Of a stretch of DNA of 64,000 bases, positions 44,518 through 54,540 are shown piece after piece. Within the stretch, counting starts at the first letter, position 1; every line of letters starts with the position of its first letter. Source of the stretch: Burkholderia seminalis DSM 23518 (GTDB taxonomy: Bacteria; Pseudomonadota; Gammaproteobacteria; Burkholderiales; Burkholderiaceae); contig NZ_CADFDK010000017.1 in assembly GCF_902832885.1 (NCBI RefSeq), forward strand, positions 62,001 to 126,000, given 5' to 3'. The notes under the pieces were generated by a model. That model ran no database searches and had not been told where the DNA came from. It saw only the letters and a list, made by a program, of their open reading frames with translations. A program made the position numbers and the translations under genes.

Positions 44518-45474
44518 CTACGCGGCCGCACGCTCCAGCGCGTCGATGAACATCGCGGCGACGTCGAAGCCCGTTTGCTCCATGATCTCGCGGAAGCACG
44601 TCGGACTCGTGACGTTCACCTCGGTCAGCCAGTCGCCGATCGCATCGAGGCCGACCAGCAGCAGCCCGCGCGACGCAAGCACGGGCCCGAGCGTGGCCGC
44701 GATCTCGCGATCGCGGGCCGTCAGCGGCTGCGCGACGCCGAGCCCGCCCGCGGCGAGATTGCCGCGCACCTCGCTGCCCTGCGGAATCCGCGCGAGCGAA
44801 TACGGCACGGGCTCGCCGGCGATCAACAGGATGCGCTTGTCGCCCGCCTTGATCTCCGGAATGAACTTCTGGATCATCAGCGAGCGCGTGCCGTCATGGC
44901 CGAGCATCTCGATGATCGCGCCGAGATTCATCCCGTCGGCCTTCACGCGGAACACGCCCATCCCGCCCATCCCGTCGAGCGGCTTCACGATCACGTCGCC
45001 ATGCTCGGCGTGGAATGCACGCAAGCGCGCCGCGTCGCGCGTGACGAGCGTCGGCGCGACGAACTGCGGAAACTCGCCGATCGCCAGCTTCTCCGAGTGA
45101 TCGCGGATCGACTGCGGCTTGTTGAACACGCGTGCGCCCGCGCGTTCGGCCAGCTCCAGCATCCAGGTGGCCGTCACGTACTCCATGTCGAACGGCGGAT
45201 CCTTGCGCATCAGCACCGCGCCGAACGACGTCAGTTGACGCGACTCGTGCGCGGCCGCCTCGTACCACGGACGGCGATGCAGGTCGGTCGTGTCGCCGAC
45301 GATCGTCACGCGCTGCACGTCCGCCTCGACGCCCGAGCCCGTCCACGCGAGCTGGTGCGGCTGGCACGTGTACACCGCATGCCCGCGCCGGGCGGCCTCC
45401 GCCATCATCGCGTAGGTCGAATCCTTGTAGATCTTGAAATGCTCGAGCGGGTCGGCGATAAAAAGAATGTCCAT
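44518..45474 (-). CDS. gshB: Glutathione synthase
   Basis: 318 residues with an ATP-grasp fold. FIADPLEHFKIYKDSTYAMM opens the N-terminal domain, HGDVIVKPLDGMGGMGVFRV is the ATP-binding glycine loop, and LLVGLDAIGDWLTEVNVTSP (in part: DWLTEVNVTSP) is the metal site. It joins gamma-glutamylcysteine and glycine. It follows gshA by 27 bp, making a two-gene glutathione operon that runs toward the EIIA gene 231 bp further on. Confidence 0.96.
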   Translation of the reverse strand: MDILFIADPLEHFKIYKDSTYAMMAEAARRGHAVYTCQPHQLAWTGSGVEADVQRVTIVGDTTDLHRRPWYEAAAHESRQLTSFGAVLMRKDPPFDMEYVTATWMLELAERAGARVFNKPQSIRDHSEKLAIGEFPQFVAPTLVTRDAARLRAFHAEHGDVIVKPLDGMGGMGVFRVKADGMNLGAIIEMLGHDGTRSLMIQKFIPEIKAGDKRILLIAGEPVPYSLARIPQGSEVRGNLAAGGLGVAQPLTARDREIAATLGPVLASRGLLLVGLDAIGDWLTEVNVTSPTCFREIMEQTGFDVAAMFIDALERAAA

Positions 45475-45501
45475 GCGGGTCCTGTACGTAGCGAAGGTCC
45501 G

Positions 45502-46791
45502 TTACACCTGGATGGCTTCGGGATCGGTCTTTTCCAGTTCGATCGACGACGCGATCAGCGACAGCCGCGCGACGACGCCGTACATGTAGAAACGGTTCGG
45601 CGGCGCGGCGCCGGGCTTCGCGCCGGCATCCGGCAGCGCGGTGTGCTCGAAGCCGAGCGGCACGTAGTGCATGCCGGGCGCGTTCAGGTTCTGGTCGCGC
45701 TCGCGGCCGCCGTGCGTGCGGTAGAAGCCGCCGACCACGTAGCGGTCGATCATGTACACGACGGGCTCGGCCACTTCGTCGCCGACGCGCTCGAACGTAT
45801 AGACGCCTTCCTGCACGATCACGTCGCGCACCGCGAGGCCGGCCTTCGACTCGGCCATCTGCGCGCGCTCCGCCTTCGACATCCGGCCGATCTCGGCCGC
45901 GTCGTGCACGGTCATCACGCCGCGCCCCGCCGTGCCCGCGTCGGCCTTCACGACGACGTACGGCTTCTCGCTGATCCCGTATTCGCGATACTTGCGCGCG
46001 ATCTTCTTCAGCACGCCGTCGATCGCGTCGGCGAGCGCCTGCTCGCCTTCATGCGCCTGCCAGTCGACGCCTTCCACGTGCGCGAAATACGGATTCACCA
46101 TCCACGGATCGACGCCGACCATCTTCGCGAACTTCTTCGCGACGTCGTCGTAGCACGCGAAGTGCGTCGATTTGCGGCGCACGGCCCAGCCCGCGTGCAG
46201 CGGCGGCAGCAGGTACTGCTCGTGCAGGTTTTCCAGCACGGCCGGGATGCCGGCCGACAGGTCGTTGTTCAGCAGGATCGAGCACGGATCGAAATTCTTC
46301 AGGCCAAGGCGGCGCGGCGAACGCTCGAGCGGCTCGAGCACGATCTTCTGGCCGTCGGCCAGCGTGATCGGCGTCATGTCGGTGATGCTCGGGTCGAGCG
46401 AGCCGAAGCGCACGTTCAGGCCGGCCTGACGCATGATCGTCGCGAGGCGCGCGACGTTTTCGAGGTAGAACGCGTTGCGGGTCGGCAGCTCGGGGATCAC
46501 GAGCAGGTTCTTCGCGTCCGGGCAGATCTTCTCGATCGCGGCCATCGCGGCCTGCACGGCCAGCGGCAGCACTTCGGACGGCAGGTTGTTGAACGCGCCG
46601 GGAAACAGGTTCGCGTCGACGGGCGCCAGCTTGAAGCCGGCATTGCGCAGGTCCACCGAACAATAGAACGGCGGGGTGTGTTCCTGCCATTCGAGCCTGA
46701 ACCAGCGTTCGATCGCAGGCGTCGCGTCGAGGATCTTCTGCTCGAGTTCGAGCAGCGGACCGTTCAACGCGGTAACGAGGTGGGGAACCAT
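45502..46791 (-). CDS. gshA: Glutamate-cysteine ligase (proteobacterial 430-residue type)
   Basis: 429 residues. It is unrelated in length to the 518-residue E. coli GshA and matches the shorter family found in Burkholderiales and Acidithiobacillus. Visible blocks are IERWFRLEWQEHTPPFYCSVDLRNAGF (in part: EWQEHTPPFYCSVDLRN), NLLVIPELPTRNAFYLENVA (in part: IPELPTRNAFYLEN) and VVKADAGTAGRGVMTVHDA. The ligase makes gamma-glutamylcysteine, the rate-limiting step. It is the first gene of the gshA-gshB pair. Confidence 0.92.
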   Translation of the reverse strand: MVPHLVTALNGPLLELEQKILDATPAIERWFRLEWQEHTPPFYCSVDLRNAGFKLAPVDANLFPGAFNNLPSEVLPLAVQAAMAAIEKICPDAKNLLVIPELPTRNAFYLENVARLATIMRQAGLNVRFGSLDPSITDMTPITLADGQKIVLEPLERSPRRLGLKNFDPCSILLNNDLSAGIPAVLENLHEQYLLPPLHAGWAVRRKSTHFACYDDVAKKFAKMVGVDPWMVNPYFAHVEGVDWQAHEGEQALADAIDGVLKKIARKYREYGISEKPYVVVKADAGTAGRGVMTVHDAAEIGRMSKAERAQMAESKAGLAVRDVIVQEGVYTFERVGDEVAEPVVYMIDRYVVGGFYRTHGGRERDQNLNAPGMHYVPLGFEHTALPDAGAKPGAAPPNRFYMYGVVARLSLIASSIELEKTDPEAIQV

Positions 46792-46949
46792 GAATCACTC
46801 GCGAGCGGGAGAATGAAGATTGTAGAGCAATTGCCTTGCCCATTTGGGGATTGTTCCCGGCTTCACAAGGATAAGGAGGAAGTTTTCGGCTATTGACCCG
46901 ATAGAGTGAAGGGTTATCCGCTACGGCAGTGAGTGGCAGGAGAAAAAAA

Positions 46950-46968
46950 GCCCGCCGGGTAGGCGGGC
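46950..46968 (-). terminator. Intrinsic terminator of glnK-amtB
   Basis: Arms GCCCGCC and GGCGGGC with a 5-nt loop; on the minus strand the stem is followed by seven T residues. It lies about 66 bp after the amtB stop. Confidence 0.85.
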
Positions 46969-47034
46969 CGAAGTCGCTGCGCTCATTCGGAGCGGGCGCC
47001 GTCGTCGCGGCGGCCCGCTGTTGATTCGTGAGAT

Positions 47035-48546
47035 TTATTCCACGTGCTCGCCGTGCAGGATCACGTCGAGACCTTCGCGCTCTTCCTCTTCGGTCACGCG
47101 CAGGCCCATCGTCAGATCGATCAGCTTCAGCAGCACGAAGCTCAGCACGCCGCTGTAGACCAGCGTGATCAGCACGCCCTTCGCCTGCAGCAGCAGGCTG
47201 CCGTCGGCGCCGCCGATGTCCTTGACCGCGAACACACCCGTCAGCAGCGCGCCGAGAATCCCGCCGATGCCGTGCACGCCGAACGCGTCGAGCGAATCGT
47301 CGTAGCCGAGCTTCGACTTGAGCCAGGTCGCCGACCAGAAGCAGACGACGCCGGCGGCGATACCGATCACCAGTGCGCCCGCCACGCCGACGAAACCGGC
47401 GGCCGGCGTGATCGCCACGAGACCCGCGACCGCGCCCGACACGATGCCGAGCACCGACGGCTTGCCCTTCGCGATCCACTCGGCAAACATCCAGCCGAGC
47501 GCCGCGCAGGCGGTTGCCACTTGCGTGGTCAGCATCGCGAAGCCGGCACGGCCGTCGGCCGCGACCGCGGAACCCGCGTTGAAGCCGAACCAGCCGACCC
47601 ACAGCATCGAGCCGCCGATCATCGTCAGCACGAGGTTGTGCGGCGCCATCGATTCGCGACCGTAGCCGACACGCTTGCCGAGCACGAGGCACGACACGAG
47701 GCCCGCGATACCGGCGTTGATGTGCACCACCGTGCCGCCCGCGAAGTCGAGCACGCCGTCGGCCGACAGCCAGCCGGTCGGCTCCCACACCATGTGCGCG
47801 ATCGGCACGTAGACGATCAGCGACCAGAGCGTCATGAACACGAGCATCGCCGAGAACTTCATGCGATCGGCGAACGCGCCGCAGATCAGCGCCGGCGTGA
47901 TGATCGCGAACGTCATCTGGTAGACGAAGTAGACCGATTCCGGAATCGTCGTCGCGAGATGGCTGACGGTCAGCGTCGTCGCCTTGTCGCCCTTGATGTA
48001 GTTCATGCCGTGCAGGAACGCGCGCGACAGGCCGCCGATGAAGCCGTTGCCCGGCGTGAACGCGAGGCTGTAGCCGACCACCGTCCACAGCACCGTGATC
48101 ACCGCGGTGATCGCGAAGCTCTGCATCACGGTCGCGAGCACGTTCTTCTTGCGGACCATGCCCGCGTAGAACAGCGCGAGGCCCGGGATCGTCATGAACA
48201 GCACGAGCGCGGTGGAGGTCAGCATCCACGCGGTGTCGCCCGCGCTGATCTTCGACGAATCGACCGAGAACGGGGCGGTCGGCGCAGCCGGTGCGGCCGG
48301 CGCGGACGCGGCGGCGGCGGCCGATGCGTCGGCGGCGCCCGAAGCCGGTGCGGCGGCAGCGGCGGTGGCGGATGCGTCGGCGGCCGGCGCCGAAGCGGCC
48401 GGCGCGGCGGCGGCCGATGCGTCGGAAGCCGTGGCGGCGGGCGCGGATGCGGCCGCGGCGGACGCCGCGTCGTCGGCAAGCGCGGAGCCGACGCCGGCCG
48501 CCATCAGCGAGCCGGCCATCAGCAGGGACATCAGAAGTTTGCGCAT
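47035..48546 (-). CDS. amtB: Ammonium transporter AmtB with extended Ala-rich N-terminus
   Basis: 503 residues. A signal peptide (about 1-25, LLMAGSLMAAGVGSALA) is followed by roughly 70 residues that are almost only Ala, Ser, Pro and Asp. The eleven-helix Amt core then starts at GDTAWMLTSTALVLFMTIPG. Core motifs such as FAGGTVVHINAGIAGL (pore histidine) and GVHGIGGILGALLTGVFA (second pore histidine) are intact, so it should conduct ammonium. It follows glnK by 37 bp and is shut by unmodified GlnK. Expression should depend on the sigma-54 promoter upstream of glnK. Confidence 0.95.
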   Translation of the reverse strand: MRKLLMSLLMAGSLMAAGVGSALADDAASAAAASAPAATASDASAAAAPAASAPAADASATAAAAAPASGAADASAAAAASAPAAPAAPTAPFSVDSSKISAGDTAWMLTSTALVLFMTIPGLALFYAGMVRKKNVLATVMQSFAITAVITVLWTVVGYSLAFTPGNGFIGGLSRAFLHGMNYIKGDKATTLTVSHLATTIPESVYFVYQMTFAIITPALICGAFADRMKFSAMLVFMTLWSLIVYVPIAHMVWEPTGWLSADGVLDFAGGTVVHINAGIAGLVSCLVLGKRVGYGRESMAPHNLVLTMIGGSMLWVGWFGFNAGSAVAADGRAGFAMLTTQVATACAALGWMFAEWIAKGKPSVLGIVSGAVAGLVAITPAAGFVGVAGALVIGIAAGVVCFWSATWLKSKLGYDDSLDAFGVHGIGGILGALLTGVFAVKDIGGADGSLLLQAKGVLITLVYSGVLSFVLLKLIDLTMGLRVTEEEEREGLDVILHGEHVE

Positions 48547-48583
48547 CTTGGGTTTCCTCTTGTCGCTTGTCTTGTCTGTTCTG

Positions 48584-49277
<694 letters not shown>

Positions 49278-49529
49278 ATGAAGCAACCCAGCGACGTTTT
49301 CAACGATCTGCAGTCGCGCGTCAGCGACCTGCTGAAAAACTCGCCGGCCAAGGACGTCGAGCGCAACGTGAAGGCCATGCTGTCGCAAGGCTTCTCGAAG
49401 CTCGATCTCGTCACGCGCGAGGAATTCGACACGCAGGCCCAGGTGCTCGCCCGCACCCGCGTGCGCCTCGAGGAACTCGAAAAGCGCGTCGCGGAACTCG
49501 AGCAGAAGCTCGCCGCACCGCAGGCCTGA
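49278..49529 (+). CDS. ubiK: Ubiquinone biosynthesis accessory factor UbiK (BMFP family)
   Basis: 83 residues. It starts QPSDVFNDLQSRVSDLLKNSP and ends with a coiled coil, RVRLEELEKRVAELEQKL. These are the features of the brucella-membrane-fusogenic/YqiC/UbiK family, a trimeric coiled-coil protein that helps ubiquinone synthesis under aerobic conditions with UbiJ. It is a monocistronic gene between glnK (divergent) and yifB (266 bp downstream). Confidence 0.88.
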   Translation: MKQPSDVFNDLQSRVSDLLKNSPAKDVERNVKAMLSQGFSKLDLVTREEFDTQAQVLARTRVRLEELEKRVAELEQKLAAPQA

Positions 49530-49601
49530 CGCCGCACCCGGCCGCAAGGTCCGGGCGCGGGCCGCCTCGCGCGGCCCGCGCCCGCCACCGCCGAGCCGCC
49601 G

Positions 49602-49700
49602 TTTTCGTCGTAGTTCGTCGTCCGTCGTTCTCCGCAGCACCCCGCTCTTCGCAGTCCATCGCTCTTCGCAGTTCGTCGTTTCGCAGTCCCTCGTTCTTTC
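49602..49700. repeat. Imperfect tandem pyrimidine-rich repeats
   Basis: The gap between ubiK and yifB holds several degenerate copies of a unit like CTCTTCGCAGTTCGTCG, varying at a few positions, with a shorter GTTCGTCGTCCGTCG part before it. The plus strand is strongly pyrimidine-biased. No open frame or classical terminator was recognised in it. Confidence 0.6.
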
Positions 49701-49795
49701 CCCGCGCCACGCCGGCACGCGCGCACCGATTTCTCCGATTCCCGCGGCATGCGGCCCCGAACGGCCGTCGTCCGCCTGCTTACAGGAGCCTCGCC

Positions 49796-51394
49796 ATGTC
49801 GCTCGCCGTGGTGCGCAGTCGCGCGCCCGCCTCCGGCCGCGCGCCGGACGTTACCGTCGAAGTCCATCTCGCCAACGGGCTGCCGTCGTTCTCGATCGTC
49901 GGCCTGCCCGATCTCGAAGTCCGCGAGAGCCGCGAGCGCGTGCGCGCCGCGCTGCAGAACTGCGGCTTCGAATTTCCCGTGCGCCGCATCACCGTGAATC
50001 TCGCGCCGGCCGACCTGCCCAAGGAGTCGGGCCGGTTCGACCTGCCGATCGCGCTCGGCATCCTCGCCGCGAACGGCCAGATCCCGGCCGACGCGCTGGC
50101 CGGCCGCGAATTCGCCGGCGAACTGTCGCTGACGGGCGCGCTGCGGCCGATGCGCGGCGCGTTCGCGATGGCGTGCGGTGCCGCGCGGGACTGGCGGGCG
50201 GGCGAAACCGGATCGGAACCGGGCTCGGGCCCGGACGCCGTCGCGACGCCGGGCTCCGCGGCGGCATCACGCGCGCCGGAGTTGTACCTGCCGTTCGACA
50301 GCGCGGCCGAGGCCGCGCTCGTGCCGGGCGTGACCGTGTTCGGCGCGCGCGACCTGCCCGCGCTGTGCGCGCACCTCGCCGATGCGCCGGACGGGCGGCT
50401 CACGCCGGTCGCGGCGCCCTGCCTCGACGGCCTGCCGGCGCCGGCCGCGCCCGACCTCGCGGATGTGGTCGGCCAGCGCGGGGCGCGGCGTGCGCTCGAA
50501 GTCGCCGCCGCAGGCGGCCATCACATGCTGATGGTCGGGCCGCCGGGGGCCGGCAAGTCGATGCTGGCCGCGCGGCTGGCCGGCCTGCTGCCGCCGCTGA
50601 CCGACGACGAGGCGCTGACGTCGGCCGCGCTGCTTTCCGCGAGCCGCCTCGGCTTCTCGCCCGCGCAGTGGCGCCGGCGGCCGTTCCGTTCGCCACATCA
50701 CTCGTCGAGCGCCGCCGCGCTGGTCGGCGGCCGCAATCCGCCGCAGCCGGGCGAAATCACGCTCGCGCATCTCGGCGTGCTGTTTCTCGACGAGCTGCCG
50801 GAATTCGACCGGCACGTGCTCGAAATGCTGCGCGAGCCGCTCGAAGCCGGCCGCATCACGATTTCGCGCGCGGCCCAGCAGGCCGACTTCCCGGCCGCGT
50901 GCCAGTTGATCGCCGCGATGAATCCGTGCCCGTGCGGCTGGCACGGCGATCCGTCCGGGCGCTGCCGCTGCTCGCCGGACGTCGCCGCGCGCTACCTGCG
51001 CAAGCTGTCGGGGCCGCTGCTCGATCGCATCGACATCCAGATCGACCTGCCCGCGCTGTCGCCGGCCGAGCTCGCGTCGCGCACGACGGCGCCCGGCGAG
51101 CCGAGCGCGGCGGTGGCCGCGCGCGTCGCGCAGGCGCGGGCGCTGCAGCTCGACCGGCAGGGCAAGACGAATCACATGCTGAGCGGCCGCGAGACCGACG
51201 ACCTGTGCCGGCCGACCGACGAAGGCGAGCGGCTGTTGCGCGAGGCCGGCGAGCGCTTCGGCTGGTCGGCGCGCGCGTATTTCCGCGTGCTGAAAGTGGC
51301 GCGGACGATCGCCGACCTGGCCGGCGACCCGCTGCCGACGGCCGCGCAGATCGCCGAGGCGATCCGCTACCGGCGCGCGCTCACGGCGCTCTAA
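49796..51394 (+). CDS. yifB: YifB family Mg-chelatase-like AAA+ ATPase
   Basis: 532 residues from the ATG at 49796 (CAGGAG 8 bp upstream). The N-terminal ChlI-like part contains VHLANGLPSFSIVGLPDLEV and NLAPADLPKESGRFDLPIAL. The AAA+ core has Walker A MVGPPGAGKSMLAARL and Walker B VLFLDELPEF, then the Cys-rich NPCPCGWHGDP...CRC segment and a C-terminal ChlI domain. YifB/ComM proteins act in branch migration during natural transformation. Relative to E. coli YifB there is a small Ser/Pro-rich insertion around residue 140. Confidence 0.92.
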   Translation: MSLAVVRSRAPASGRAPDVTVEVHLANGLPSFSIVGLPDLEVRESRERVRAALQNCGFEFPVRRITVNLAPADLPKESGRFDLPIALGILAANGQIPADALAGREFAGELSLTGALRPMRGAFAMACGAARDWRAGETGSEPGSGPDAVATPGSAAASRAPELYLPFDSAAEAALVPGVTVFGARDLPALCAHLADAPDGRLTPVAAPCLDGLPAPAAPDLADVVGQRGARRALEVAAAGGHHMLMVGPPGAGKSMLAARLAGLLPPLTDDEALTSAALLSASRLGFSPAQWRRRPFRSPHHSSSAAALVGGRNPPQPGEITLAHLGVLFLDELPEFDRHVLEMLREPLEAGRITISRAAQQADFPAACQLIAAMNPCPCGWHGDPSGRCRCSPDVAARYLRKLSGPLLDRIDIQIDLPALSPAELASRTTAPGEPSAAVAARVAQARALQLDRQGKTNHMLSGRETDDLCRPTDEGERLLREAGERFGWSARAYFRVLKVARTIADLAGDPLPTAAQIAEAIRYRRALTAL

Positions 51395-51726
51395 GCGCCC
51401 TCTTAGGACAAAATCCGGCTGTCAAGACTTGACTTATGCACAATTTAGCGAATCCGGCCCCGGATCGCGGCTCGCCGGGGCCGTTGCGTGACGGAATCCG
51501 TATCCCTTTGTTTTCATTGATCTTTCCCAAACGGCACGTGCACGGCCAAATGAGCCGGAAGGCCGTCCGGTGAGGCTCGGCGGGAAATCCGGGTGACTTT
51601 TCAACAAAGTTATCCACATGCGCTGTGGATAGTCGAAAAAACCTCGCAAAATCCGGTCACTAGCGTCGAAAGCTGCGAATGAACTTTCAGTTGTCACAGC
51701 GTGTCCGGGGCGCTCGCGGGCCGCGA
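51395..51726. other. Convergent intergenic region with DnaA-box-like pair
   Basis: 332 bp between two convergent stops. It is clearly richer in A and T than the rest of the window. It contains a GTCAAGACTTGAC palindrome at 51421-51433 and the DnaA-box-like inverted pair at 51610-51632. No gene was recognised. Confidence 0.6.
51610..51632. promoter_or_regulatory. Pair of inverted DnaA-box-like 9-mers
   Basis: TTATCCACA (51610-51618) equals the DnaA-box consensus. TGTGGATAG (51624-51632) is its inverse with one mismatch (CTATCCACA). Together they make an 8-bp inverted repeat with a 5-bp spacer. Binding by DnaA is not shown. Confidence 0.5.
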
Positions 51727-52299
51727 TCAATCGAGTTTGAACGAGCCGAAAAACTGGTCGAGCTGCTCCTGCGCGAGCGGCCGGTCGGCGATCACGACGG
51801 CCTGGTACGCGTGCCGGCCGCGCGCGGCGAGTCGTGCGACGATCGTCTTGCGCGCGCGATCCCCGCCGGCGGCGGCCCCCGCGATACGCAGCTCGATCCC
51901 GTCCACCGCGCCGCCGGCCGCGAGCGGCACCGGCACCGATGCCGTCCGCGGCGCGCCTTCGAGGTTGCGCGACAGCCCGGCGCGCAGGAAGTCGAGCGCC
52001 GTGCGACGCGTGTCGTCACGGTCGTCCGGCAACGTCAGCGTGCCGACCGCGAACACCGCGCCGTCGACGTGCGCGGCCTGCATCCGCATCGGCATCGACG
52101 TGCCGCCGATCGCCACCGGCTGCTCCTCGACGGTCGGCTTCGCCGGCAGGTCGACCGTATAGCCGGCATCGTTGTGCAGCGTGCGCCAGTCGAACGACGG
52201 CGAGCACGCGGCCAGCGCGGCGCTGATGCATGCGAGCGCGGCGAAGTGTCGCAGCGGGCGAAAAAGGGGGCGCAACGAATCGATGACTTCCTTCGGCAT
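51727..52299 (-). CDS. Putative lipoprotein of unknown function
   Basis: 190 residues. The N-terminus has a basic start, a hydrophobic stretch and the lipobox LAAC at about residue 32, followed by SPSFDWRTLHNDAGYTVDLP. The rest is an alpha-beta domain with repeated short segments (VDLPAKPTVEEQPV, FFGSFKLD). Similar proteins are hypothetical in Burkholderia. It is convergent with yifB and divergent from the TlpA-like gene by 162 bp. Confidence 0.7.
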   Translation of the reverse strand: MPKEVIDSLRPLFRPLRHFAALACISAALAACSPSFDWRTLHNDAGYTVDLPAKPTVEEQPVAIGGTSMPMRMQAAHVDGAVFAVGTLTLPDDRDDTRRTALDFLRAGLSRNLEGAPRTASVPVPLAAGGAVDGIELRIAGAAAGGDRARKTIVARLAARGRHAYQAVVIADRPLAQEQLDQFFGSFKLD

Positions 52300-52461
52300 G
52301 GCGTGGATCGGGGACAGGCAAAACCGGCATTATCCGCCGAACCTGACAACCGGAATGCGTGGTGGCCGCCGGTGCGCGCGCCGCATTCGCGCTAAAATGG
52401 GCGCCGAATTTCGACGTCCTTTGCATCGACCCGCGTCATCGACCGACTCCGAGAGCACCTG

Positions 52462-52998
52462 ATGAACACCACGCCTCCCGCCCGCCGCAGTGCCGGCCCC
52501 GTCCGCTACCTCGTCGCGGCCGCCGTCGTCGCGGCCATCGCCGTCGCCGGTTTCTTCGCGTTCAACGGCAAGTCCAGCGTGCCGGACGCGACGTTCACGC
52601 TGCTGTCGGGCCAGAAGGTCTCGACCGCCGGCGACCTGAAGGGCAAGGTCTATCTGGTGAACTTCTGGGCGACGAGCTGCGCGACCTGCATGCAGGAAAT
52701 GCCGCAGATGGTCGATACCTACAACCGTTTCAAGGGTCGGGGTCTGGAATTCGTCGCGGTCGCGATGAACTACGATCCGCCGATGTACGTCGCGAACTAC
52801 GCGCAGACGCGCCAGCTGCCGTTCAAGGTCGCGCTCGACGACGGCAGCGTCGCGAAGCAGTTCGGCAACGTGCAGCTCACGCCGACGACCTTCGTCGTCG
52901 ACAAGGACGGCAAGATCCTCAAGCGCTACGTCGGCGCGCCGCAGTTCGCGGAGCTCGACGCGCTGCTCAAGAAGGCGCTCGACGGCAACGCGGCCTGA
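52462..52998 (+). CDS. TlpA-like membrane-anchored thiol-disulfide oxidoreductase
   Basis: 178 residues. One N-terminal helix (about 14-32) anchors a periplasmic thioredoxin fold with the redox motif CATC in FWATSCATCMQEMPQMV and the cis-proline region LTPTTFVVDKDGKI. This is the pattern of TlpA/ResA-type enzymes, which work in cytochrome c maturation or as periplasmic reductases. The CATC dipeptide is not the usual CGPC, and substrate is unknown. It is monocistronic, convergent with dctD. Confidence 0.88.
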   Translation: MNTTPPARRSAGPVRYLVAAAVVAAIAVAGFFAFNGKSSVPDATFTLLSGQKVSTAGDLKGKVYLVNFWATSCATCMQEMPQMVDTYNRFKGRGLEFVAVAMNYDPPMYVANYAQTRQLPFKVALDDGSVAKQFGNVQLTPTTFVVDKDGKILKRYVGAPQFAELDALLKKALDGNAA

Positions 52999-53095
52999 GC
53001 GCCGCAAGATCCGGCTCGACGGGCCGCGCGCAGCGCCCTTCCCGCCTACACGGACCGTACGGCCGGGCAACCCGGTTCCGCGGTCCGTTTGCTTT

Positions 53096-54451
<1,356 letters not shown>

Positions 54452-54540
54452 CGTACTCACTTGCTCCTGACAGGCCGCGCGGCTGTGTCGCGCGCGGCTG
54501 CGTTGATGCCGGTCGTGCGCCGACCGGGCCTGCGACGGGT

